Shown here in pieces: positions 1 to 5,405 of a stretch of DNA of 7,133 nt. The notes below the pieces were generated by a model. It was not told where the DNA came from, made no database searches, and saw only the letters and a list, made by a program, of their open reading frames with translations. A program made the position numbers and the translations under genes. This DNA is from Deltaproteobacteria bacterium. GTDB lineage: Bacteria > Myxococcota_A > UBA9042 > DTJE01. The stretch is from assembly GCA_016784945.1 (NCBI GenBank), contig JADHTP010000168.1, positions 1 through 7,133 of the forward strand. The letters run 5' to 3'. Within the stretch, counting starts at the first letter, position 1. Each line of letters begins with the position of its first letter.

Positions 1-396
1 ACGATCGCCGATTACGAGGGGATGGGATTGTCCACGGGGCGTCATCCCATTGAACTGATCCGACACGAGTTGGACGGGATGGGCGTGTCCCCGGCCTCCG
101 ATCTCGCCGGCATGTCGGACGGAAGCTGGGTCAAGGTGGCCGGCATGGTCATCGTCCGGCAACGTCCGGGCACCGCCAAGGGCTTTTATTTCGCTACCCT
201 CGAAGACGAGACCGACCTCTCCAACATGGTGGTGACTCCCGACCGGTTCAAGGCCAACCGCGCACTCCTGTCCACGGAGCCCTTCCTGCTGATGGAAGGC
301 CGACTCCAGAACCGTTCCGGGGTTGTCAGCGTCAAGGCCTCCCGATTCGGCAAGCTGTCCCTGCCACTCAAACACAGGGGAAGGAATTTCTGCTGA
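1..396 (+). CDS. dnaE2: Error-prone DNA polymerase DnaE2 (ImuC), C-terminal part
   Basis: Partial gene: frame 1 is open from the left edge, giving 131 residues before the TGA at 394-396; the catalytic polymerase domains lie outside the window. Seen: a segment DYEGMGLSTGRHPIELIR, typical of the region just before the OB-fold in C-family polymerases, then the OB-fold with VAGMVIVRQRPGTAKG and FATLEDETDLSNMVVTPDRF, and a short basic tail ending RGRNFC. The RQRPGTAKG plus LEDET pattern and a tail resembling the usual SRDF ending mark the DnaE2/ImuC branch, the alpha subunit paralogue used in SOS-induced translesion synthesis with ImuA and ImuB. Whether imuA and imuB lie upstream cannot be seen. 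It converges on the sensor kinase gene with 22 bases between stops and no hairpin-plus-T-run terminator there. The branch call rests on the OB-fold and tail only. Confidence 0.9.
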   Translation, partial: TIADYEGMGLSTGRHPIELIRHELDGMGVSPASDLAGMSDGSWVKVAGMVIVRQRPGTAKGFYFATLEDETDLSNMVVTPDRFKANRALLSTEPFLLMEGRLQNRSGVVSVKASRFGKLSLPLKHRGRNFC

Positions 397-418
397 ACGG
401 TTGAAAAGGAAGGCGACG

Positions 419-2020
419 TCAGTCCGATCGGGCGGCCTCGTTGACGGCATCACCAAAGGCCTTCATGTCGAAGGGCTTGGGAAGGACCCGGACCCCGGAA
501 ACGTTCTGCGCCTTGACGTGCACCTCGGGTGACGAGTAGCCCGTGCAGAGCAGGACCGGGGTTCGGGCACCCGCCTCGTGGACCACTTCCACCAGGTCGA
601 ATCCGTCCCGGTCGGGCATGACCAGGTCCACCACCAATACGTCGAACCGACCCCAGTCCTTATCCAGGATCGCGGTGGCCGAAGGCACGCTGTCCGCCTC
701 CGTGGGCCGGTGCCCGAGTCTGAACAGCATGTCACACAGCACCTTGCGGACCATGGGATCGTCATCCACCACGAGCACTTCGAGGGATTCGCCGCCGGCA
801 CTGGTCTCGAATTGGGACGACCCGGCGGCTCGGCCTTTTCCCCCGACGCCTTTCGCCTTCGGAAGATAGATGACGAAACTGGTCCCGTCCCCCGGAGAGG
901 ACGTCACGGAAACGAACCCGTGATGGGACTTGATGATGCCGTACACCACAGCCAGCCCGAGGCCGGTCCCCCTCCCCATGTCCTTGGTGGTGAAGAACGG
1001 TTCGAACACGCGGTTCACCAGGTCAGGCGACATGCCCACACCGTTATCGGTCACGGACAGTTCCACGTAGTCGCCCGGGGCCATGTTCGGCAGGAGCGGG
1101 CCGGCTTCGGCGGTGAGGGTACGGTTGCAGGCCTTCAGCGTCACCAGCCCGCCTTCGGGCATGGCATCCTTGGCGTTCAGGCAGAGGTTGGTGACCACCT
1201 GTTCCACCTGGGGCCGGTCCGCGTTCACCGCGAAAAGGCCCTCCTCGAGATCGAGACGGATGGGGTAACGGGGTCCAAGCGTGCGTGAAAGGAACTCCAC
1301 CGTGCCGGGGAGCAGGCTCTCCAGATGCTGGGGGGTCAGCGTCGGCACCGACCGCCGGGCAATGGTCAGCAGGTGGGCCGTCAGCGTGGAGGCGCGGTCC
1401 GCCGCGTCCAGGATCGTCCTTGCGGCCTCGTGGTCGGTGCCCCCCGTGGGGAGCCGCGCCGCGAGGAGGGATGCGTAACCCACGACGCCGGACAGGATAT
1501 TATTGAAGTCGTGCGCCAGCCCACCGGCCAGCGTTCCGATGGTTTCCATCTTCTGAGCCTGGAAGAGCAGGCCTTCCAGTTCCTTCCTGGCCGATATGTC
1601 CTCGTTCAAAAGGACCACGTAACGAACCTTCCCGTCCCCGTCCTTGATGGGAAAGGCCCGCGCGTTGATCCAGAAACCCCTGGAAAGCTTTTCGGACAGC
1701 ACAGGAACGCCCGGTCCGCCCTCCACGTGATAGAAGAACTCTCCAAAGGCTATCACCTCACCTTCGTAGGCCCGGTCGAGGTCCTTGGAAACCTCGGGAT
1801 TCACCACCCGTATGTACCGACGGAAATTCATTTTCAGTTCGTTGACGATCCGCTCGAAACTGAGCCCAGTCAGTTGGTGATGGGCTTCGTTGACACCGAT
1901 CACGTTCCCCTCGGCATCGGTGATCATCACGGCAACGGGCGCGTTGGCCAGCAGGTTTTCCAACAGGTCCCGGACTTCCTCATCGGGAATCGCGAGTGTC
2001 AGTCCTCGTTCTTCAACCAT
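419..2020 (-). CDS. Hybrid sensor histidine kinase: PAS, HisKA, HATPase, receiver
   Basis: Predicted cytoplasmic two-component hybrid kinase of 533 residues; no signal peptide or membrane segment is visible. Domains in order: a PAS fold at about 21-143, with ANAPVAVMITDAEGNVIGVN and a closing VVLLNEDISARKELE; a HisKA dimerisation domain with phospho-acceptor His170 in LAHDFNNILSGVVGY; a HATPase_c domain with N-box Asn282 (LNAKDAM), G1 box DNGVGM at 325-330, F box FEPFFTT at 339-345 and G2 box GRGTGLGL at 349-356; and a receiver domain at about 414-530 with acidic residues 419-421, phospho-acceptor Asp465, Thr493 and Lys515. All key residues are intact, so autophosphorylation on His170 and intramolecular transfer to Asp465 is expected. 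No separate response regulator gene is nearby, so its output and ligand are unknown. I chose the ATG at 2018-2020; an in-frame TTG at 2033-2035 would add five residues but has no better ribosome site. Confidence 0.93.
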   Translation of the reverse strand: MVEERGLTLAIPDEEVRDLLENLLANAPVAVMITDAEGNVIGVNEAHHQLTGLSFERIVNELKMNFRRYIRVVNPEVSKDLDRAYEGEVIAFGEFFYHVEGGPGVPVLSEKLSRGFWINARAFPIKDGDGKVRYVVLLNEDISARKELEGLLFQAQKMETIGTLAGGLAHDFNNILSGVVGYASLLAARLPTGGTDHEAARTILDAADRASTLTAHLLTIARRSVPTLTPQHLESLLPGTVEFLSRTLGPRYPIRLDLEEGLFAVNADRPQVEQVVTNLCLNAKDAMPEGGLVTLKACNRTLTAEAGPLLPNMAPGDYVELSVTDNGVGMSPDLVNRVFEPFFTTKDMGRGTGLGLAVVYGIIKSHHGFVSVTSSPGDGTSFVIYLPKAKGVGGKGRAAGSSQFETSAGGESLEVLVVDDDPMVRKVLCDMLFRLGHRPTEADSVPSATAILDKDWGRFDVLVVDLVMPDRDGFDLVEVVHEAGARTPVLLCTGYSSPEVHVKAQNVSGVRVLPKPFDMKAFGDAVNEAARSD

Positions 2021-2042
2021 GGTGTCCGATCTCAAATAGACA

Positions 2043-2071
2043 TTGACATCAGGCTAGCATGTGACCATAGG
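2043..2071 (+). promoter_or_regulatory. Candidate rightward promoter for the hairpin leader and HEAT gene
   Basis: On the plus strand a perfect TTGACA (2043-2048) is followed after 17 bases by CATAGG (2066-2071), a poor -10 with three of six matches. If used, the transcript would start near 2078 and carry the whole 2091-2270 hairpin element as a leader before the HEAT-repeat gene. It lies on top of the leftward candidate, and the two TTGACA hexamers form an inverted repeat around a GCTAGC palindrome (2053-2058). The weak -10 keeps confidence low. Confidence 0.3.
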
Positions 2072-2078
2072 GTGTCAA
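2051..2078 (-). promoter_or_regulatory. Candidate promoter for the sensor kinase gene
   Basis: On the minus strand a perfect -35 hexamer TTGACA (2078-2073) is followed after 16 bases by TAGCCT (2056-2051), a weak -10 with three of six consensus positions. Transcription would start near 2044, about 24 bases upstream of the kinase ATG. It overlaps an oppositely directed candidate on the plus strand. Called by eye from hexamer match and spacing only. Confidence 0.4.
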
Positions 2079-2090
2079 GAGAGCCCGACC

Positions 2091-2270
2091 GTCCCAAATC
2101 CACCGTCTAATCTGCGACCGAGAGAGTCGAGGCGGGTGCTTGCGCAAGGCGGCGAGCCGATTTGGGCGGAGGCGTACTTGAGGTACGTCGAGCACCAAAT
2201 CGGTGAAGCCAACGCCGCGCAAGTGCCTGGATCGGCACTCGAATCGCGATGCTGGTGGTGAATTTGGGAC
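2091..2270 (+). repeat. 180-nt nested imperfect inverted repeat; structured RNA or MITE-like element
   Basis: The two halves of this gene-free stretch are complementary around a centre near 2180. Stems seen: outer ends 2091-2107 with 2254-2270 (17 positions, one mismatch, two G-T); 2113-2117 with 2244-2248; 2119-2122 with 2238-2241; 2133-2145 with 2217-2229 (13 pairs, three G-T); 2148-2151 with 2213-2216; 2156-2165 with 2195-2204 (ten pairs, one G-T); and 2171-2177 with 2183-2189, capped by TTGAG. Two internal loops carry tandem G-A/A-G mismatches (2154-2155 opposite 2205-2206; 2169-2170 opposite 2190-2191). Eight G-T wobbles favour folding of a plus-strand RNA, although about three C-A mismatches would pair only on the other strand. 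No coding frame explains it. The terminal inverted repeats without a transposase also fit a small non-autonomous element or dispersed intergenic repeat. Function is unknown. Confidence 0.75.
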
Positions 2271-2271
2271 C

Positions 2272-2300
2272 GGCCACCTGTGTGCGATCCACGGGTGGCC
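2272..2300 (+). other. Small hairpin between the 180-nt element and the HEAT gene
   Basis: GGCCACC (2272-2278) is perfectly complementary to GGTGGCC (2294-2300), giving a 7-bp GC-rich stem with a 15-base loop. It begins two bases after the long inverted repeat and ends 14 bases before the GGAGG ribosome site at 2315-2319. No T-run follows, so it is not an intrinsic terminator. It may insulate the leader structure from the start site or be incidental. Confidence 0.35.
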
Positions 2301-2324
2301 ATCGACACCCTGGCGGAGGCGATA

Positions 2325-2987
2325 ATGAGGAGGGATCACGGCTTGGACACGAGGCAACAGGTCCAGGAGGGCCGGCACGAGGCCGTGGCCCGGGAGGCAG
2401 TGGAGAAACGGGGCGTTTTTCGCGGCGTCTTCAAGCTCCTCTACCACGAGGACCTCTTGACCCGGCACCAGGCCGCCATGGTACTGGGCCGCATCGCCGG
2501 GCTGTCGCCGAAACTGGCCAACACCCTGCGGGAACGGTTGCTGTGGGCCATGAACGACGAATCGGGAACCTACTGCAACGGCGCTGCGGCGGCCATGGCC
2601 GAAATCGCCCTGGTGCAACCGGACCAGCTCCGCGAATTCGTCCCCGTTCTCCTGAGCCATCTCGACGACGTGGAAGAAGAACACATCGCTCAGGTCCTCT
2701 GGGCCATCGGCCGGCTGGCGACCACGTTCCCGCAAGAGACCGAAGCCACCCGGTCGGAGGTGACGCCATTCCTGGGGCACCCGGACCCGTCCGTGCGGGC
2801 CATGGCGGCCCGGGCCATCATCCGTATGAAGGTTCCGAAGAATTCGGACATTCTGAAGGAACTGGTGACGGACCGGGAAGAGATGGAATACGTGGAGTGC
2901 AGCGAGCGGCTCACACGTTCCATCCGCGACCTGATCCTCCGCGAGACCCTGACGCCCGGCTGCAACTGCGGCCCCGAAGGTTGCTGA
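2325..2987 (+). CDS. HEAT-repeat protein, DVU0298-like, with Cys-rich C-terminal tail
   Basis: Predicted soluble all-helical scaffold of 220 residues. Seen: paired amphipathic helices typical of HEAT/PBS-lyase-like repeats at about 31-60 (FKLLYHEDLLTRHQAAMVLG), 63-96, 105-135 and 147-170 (GHPDPSVRAMAARAII). The segment WAMNDESGTYCNGAAAAMAEIA is reminiscent of the DVU0298 family of Desulfovibrio and relatives; that match is from memory. The protein ends with Cys213, Cys215 and Cys220 in CNCGPEGC, a possible metal or redox site; Cys84 and Cys192 are also present. I chose the ATG at 2325, with GGAGG at 2315-2319 and 5-nt spacing. A TTG at 2343 also has a strong AGGAGG 8-9 nt upstream, and a GTG at 2280 has no ribosome site. 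A membrane protein gene follows on the same strand after 65 bases. HEAT repeats usually bind other proteins; the partner is unknown. Confidence 0.8.
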   Translation: MRRDHGLDTRQQVQEGRHEAVAREAVEKRGVFRGVFKLLYHEDLLTRHQAAMVLGRIAGLSPKLANTLRERLLWAMNDESGTYCNGAAAAMAEIALVQPDQLREFVPVLLSHLDDVEEEHIAQVLWAIGRLATTFPQETEATRSEVTPFLGHPDPSVRAMAARAIIRMKVPKNSDILKELVTDREEMEYVECSERLTRSIRDLILRETLTPGCNCGPEGC

Positions 2988-2995
2988 CGGCCGTC

Positions 2996-3025
2996 TTGAC
3001 TGATTCCACGTAACCGTTGGACAAT
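2996..3025 (+). promoter_or_regulatory. Candidate promoter for the membrane protein gene
   Basis: TTGACT (2996-3001, five of six -35 positions) is followed after 18 bases by GACAAT (3020-3025, four of six -10 positions), placing a start near 3032, about 20 bases before the GTG start codon. This would let the membrane protein be expressed independently of the HEAT gene. Judged by hexamers and spacing only. Confidence 0.35.
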
Positions 3026-3052
3026 TCACCAATACGACTGTCGGAGGCTCAC

Positions 3053-3808
3053 GTGAGAACCGGTTCCATACTCCTGTCGATTGCAGGACTCATGGCCCTG
3101 TTTCCCGGGACGGCCCTTGCGGGGACCATCGACACCACGGACGACAAGCACTATTCCGGCGCCGTGCTGTCCCTGAATCCCGATTCGGTCATCTTCCTGT
3201 GGCAGAAGCAGAAGGACCAGCCCGATCGGATCCGCGCGGGAGACGCAGAGGAACTCTTCCGGGCCCAGGGTGAGAAGGCCGTGGCCTGGCAGATCCCCCT
3301 GGGCAAGGTGGAACGAATCAACGGCGTCCCCATCAGCCAGTACCAGTTACTCTATTCTTACAACGGGTTCTACCGGACATTCGAGGAACTGTCCGCGTCG
3401 CGCCTCATGGTCACTGCGAAAGGCGGTTTTCTGGAACAGATCAAGTCGGTCATCCTCTTCCTGGCCCTGCTCCTGGTTCTGACGCCCCTGGCCCTCATGC
3501 TGGTTGCCATCCCCGCAGGCAGTGAACGGCTGGGCTTCCTTGGCGGCATCGGAATCGTCGTCCTGCTCACGGTCATGGGTCTCGGCATCGCCCTGATTTC
3601 CAAGGTGGCCATCGGCCTGGGAGGGTTCATGTCCTCCAGCGGGGTCCAGGTCGGCATCACACTGATCTCCGTGGCCCTGCTGGGCGTGATGGTCAACTTC
3701 ACTTCCCGGTTCACCATCTGGCAGGGCATGGCCTTCGCGGCCACCTGGGGCGCCTGCCTCATGGCCATCGGAAGGATCACCACGCGGATCGTCGGCATCG
3801 ATCTCTGA
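3053..3808 (+). CDS. Membrane protein of unknown function with signal peptide
   Basis: Not recognised as a named family. The 251-residue product has a typical signal peptide (residues 1-23, cleavage after TALA), then a periplasmic domain of about 105 residues, beginning DTTDDKHYSGAVLSLNPDSVIF and continuing to IPLGKVERINGV. That pattern (a Y-x-G-x-V strand, then a strand ending in IPL and an I) resembles small beta-barrel domains found in envelope proteins of deltaproteobacteria and their relatives. Four hydrophobic segments follow at about 132-153, 161-183, 198-215 and 223-240. The GTG at 3053 is chosen because GGAGG (3043-3047) sits five bases upstream and because it gives a clean signal peptide; a TTG at 3017 would put 12 polar residues before it. 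It follows the HEAT gene by 65 bases and converges on rnpB, ending 22 bases from its 3' end. An envelope sensor or assembly role is only a guess. Confidence 0.8.
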   Translation: MRTGSILLSIAGLMALFPGTALAGTIDTTDDKHYSGAVLSLNPDSVIFLWQKQKDQPDRIRAGDAEELFRAQGEKAVAWQIPLGKVERINGVPISQYQLLYSYNGFYRTFEELSASRLMVTAKGGFLEQIKSVILFLALLLVLTPLALMLVAIPAGSERLGFLGGIGIVVLLTVMGLGIALISKVAIGLGGFMSSSGVQVGITLISVALLGVMVNFTSRFTIWQGMAFAATWGACLMAIGRITTRIVGIDL

Positions 3809-3830
3809 CCACGGCTGTTCGAGGATCGTG

Positions 3831-4229
3831 GGTCGAGGTGGCACGTAAGCCGGGTTCTGTCCCGCGAAGCGGTTGCTCGCCCCGCGATGGCGGCCATTCC
3901 TCTAGGACGCGCCTTACGGCGAGCCTCCAGCAACCATACCCGGGGGCATCGAGCGGGCCACTCGCCCCCTGTTCGGTCTTGCTCCGGGTGGGGTTTACCG
4001 ACACCGACGTCACCGCCGGCGCCCGTGGGCTCTTACCCCACGGTTTCACCCTTACCCTACGTCGCTAGCCGGAGAACCGGCGAGCTATGAAGGGCGGTCT
4101 GGTTTCTGTGGCACTTTCCTTGGGGTTACCCCCACTGGGTGTTACCCAGCACCCTGCCCTGCGGAGCCCGGACTTTCCTCCCGCGAATACTCGTCGTATC
4201 CGCCGGCGGTCGCCCGTGCCACCTCGACC
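3831..4229 (-). ncRNA. rnpB: RNase P RNA, bacterial class A
   Basis: Catalytic RNA that, with the RnpA protein, removes the 5' leader of pre-tRNAs. Read on minus, the 5' part holds the universally conserved GAGGAAAGTCCGGGCTCC (4180-4163). Further along are CCACAGAAACCAGACCG, AGGGTGAAACC followed by GGTAAGAGC, and CAAGACCGAACAGG. Near the 3' end are AGAGGAATGGCCGCC and ACAGAACCCGGCTTACGTGCC. The ends pair perfectly as helix P1 over 15 bp (4215-4229 with 3831-3845, GGTCGAGGTGGCACG), which sets the boundaries at 399 nt, a usual size for class A. Several long open frames run across it in both directions but are spurious. It is divergent from the phosphofructokinase gene and convergent with the membrane protein gene. 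No T-run terminator is visible at the 3' end, so the end may be made by processing. Confidence 0.97.
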
Positions 4230-4236
4230 GGACAGG

Positions 4237-4245
4237 ATCTTATCA
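4237..4245 (-). promoter_or_regulatory. Extended -10 promoter element of rnpB
   Basis: On minus, TGATAAGAT (4245-4237) has the TG-n-hexamer form of an extended -10, with TAAGAT matching four of six consensus positions. Seven bases separate it from the 5' end of the RNase P RNA at 4229, the expected distance to a start site. No good -35 lies 16-18 bases upstream, which fits extended -10 promoters. Confidence 0.6.
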
Positions 4246-4273
4246 CGACAGGGCATCCGGTAGACCGTACAAT
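4245..4273 (+). promoter_or_regulatory. Candidate promoter for the phosphofructokinase gene
   Basis: ACGACA (4245-4250, four of six -35 positions) is followed after 17 bases by TACAAT (4268-4273, five of six -10 positions), predicting a start near 4280 and a leader of about 38 bases. The -35 abuts the extended -10 of rnpB on the other strand, so the two polymerases would compete for this 88-base divergent gap. Confidence 0.45.
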
Positions 4274-4317
4274 GATATGCTATCAGCCCTGATTTCCGGG
4301 GCCGCAGGAGGTATCGG

Positions 4318-5403
4318 ATGGCGCCATCGACCGTCAAGACCATTGGCATCCTGACCGGGGGCGGCGACTGCCCTGGCCTGAATTCGGCCATCAAGGCCGC
4401 CGTCCACAAGATCTGCAGCCACGGGTTCCGCGTTCAGGGCATCCTCGACGGCTGGCGGGGACTTCTGGAAGACCGTTCCGACATGATCACCGAACTCACC
4501 GACGACAAGGTACGGACCATTGACCGCACCGGCGGGACGGTGCTGGGAACCAGTCGCGTCACACCCTACATGACCGACGACGGCCGCACCCGCATGCTGG
4601 AGCGCATGGATGCCCTGGACCTCCACTCCCTCATCGTCATCGGGGGCAACGGGACCCTCGCCGTGGCCAACCGCCTGTTCAACGAACACGGTGTTAAGGT
4701 GGTGGGCATCCCGAAGACCATCGACCGTGACCTGTCGGCCACGGGCTACTCCCTGGGCTTCGAGTCCGCCGTCCAGATCGTCACCGACTCCATCGACAAC
4801 CTGCGGGCCACCGCCGGAAGTCACAGGCGCATCTTCGTCATGGAGACCATGGGGCGGCACACGGGTCACCTGGCTCTCAAAGGGGGCATCGCCGGTGGAG
4901 CCGCCGTCATCCTCATACCGGAAGTACCCTTCGAGGTGGAGCGCGTTTGCAAGATACTCAGGAAACGTCACGCCGCCGGCCTCCACTACGGCATCGTGGT
5001 GGTGGCGGAAGGGGCCTACGAAAAGGGCTCGCAGGCCCCCCACCAGTCGGGTCAGAAGGACACCTACGGACACGTGAGGCTTGGCGGTATCTCCGGTTAC
5101 CTGGCCGAAGAGATCGAATCCAGGACCGGGCTGGAAACCCGAAACGTGATACTCAGCCACCTCCAACGGGGCGGCCCCCCCGTTGCCTATGACCGGAGAC
5201 TGGGTTTCTATTTCGGCACGGCCGCCGCCGAGGCCACCCTGTCTGGACTGTTCGGAATGATGCCTTCCATCAAGGAAGGTCGGGTCGGAATGGTCTCGCT
5301 GGACGAGGCCGTGGGCCGACTCAGTGCGGTGGATGTCCGGATCGACTACGACGCGGACACCTATTGCCACAGCCACCGTCTGCTCGAATCAGCCGAGGAG
5401 TGA
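4318..5403 (+). CDS. pfkA: 6-phosphofructokinase, group with Lys124, probably ATP-dependent
   Basis: Phosphorylates fructose 6-phosphate to fructose 1,6-bisphosphate in glycolysis; cytoplasmic. At 361 residues it has the length of the bacterial family. Motifs: phosphate loop GILTGGGDCPGLN (10-22); IGGNGT (108-113); PKTIDRD (132-138) with the catalytic aspartate at 136; METMGRHTGH (175-184) with Arg180; IPE (200-202); and RNVILSHLQRGG (275-286) with Arg275, His281 and Arg284 for sugar-phosphate binding. Gly112 corresponds to Gly104 of the E. coli enzyme, which favours ATP over pyrophosphate. Lys133 at the E. coli Gly124 position is seen in pyrophosphate enzymes and in some ATP enzymes such as those of actinomycetes. 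Odd: Asn111 replaces the Asp103 that helps bind magnesium, and Arg137 replaces the Asn of TIDND. The ATG has AGGAGG six bases upstream (4306-4311). The stop lies two bases from that of the convergent secretion gene. Confidence 0.94.
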   Translation: MAPSTVKTIGILTGGGDCPGLNSAIKAAVHKICSHGFRVQGILDGWRGLLEDRSDMITELTDDKVRTIDRTGGTVLGTSRVTPYMTDDGRTRMLERMDALDLHSLIVIGGNGTLAVANRLFNEHGVKVVGIPKTIDRDLSATGYSLGFESAVQIVTDSIDNLRATAGSHRRIFVMETMGRHTGHLALKGGIAGGAAVILIPEVPFEVERVCKILRKRHAAGLHYGIVVVAEGAYEKGSQAPHQSGQKDTYGHVRLGGISGYLAEEIESRTGLETRNVILSHLQRGGPPVAYDRRLGFYFGTAAAEATLSGLFGMMPSIKEGRVGMVSLDEAVGRLSAVDVRIDYDADTYCHSHRLLESAEE

Positions 5404-5405
5404 GT

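Noticed and set aside
397..418. Terminator between the polymerase and kinase genes
   Set aside because: The 22-base gap has no stem of useful length and no T-run on either strand.
578..1288. 236-codon open frame on + across the sensor kinase
   Set aside because: It is a shadow of the minus-strand kinase, whose translation has every expected motif. The plus frame is histidine- and glycine-rich low-complexity sequence with no recognisable fold.
2091..2270. Insertion sequence or CRISPR-like array
   Set aside because: There is one inverted, not direct, repeat unit, no transposase frame inside, and no clear target-site duplication at the ends.
2049..3032. 327-codon open frame on - across the HEAT gene
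   Set aside because: It spans the 180-nt element and the HEAT gene. Its translation is Arg/His/Gly/Pro-rich without domains, while the plus frame encodes clear HEAT repeats with good ribosome sites.
3809..3831. CCACG/CGTGG hairpin between the membrane gene and rnpB as a terminator
   Set aside because: Only a 5-bp stem with a 13-base loop and no T-run on either strand; it also overlaps the last base of rnpB helix P1.
3777..4409. Open frames on both strands over 3777-4409
   Set aside because: The stretch is RNase P RNA plus the rnpB/pfk promoter gap; the open frames come from high GC content.
4243..5376. 377-codon open frame on - opposite phosphofructokinase
   Set aside because: It is a mirror of the highly conserved phosphofructokinase coding frame and has no protein-like motif.
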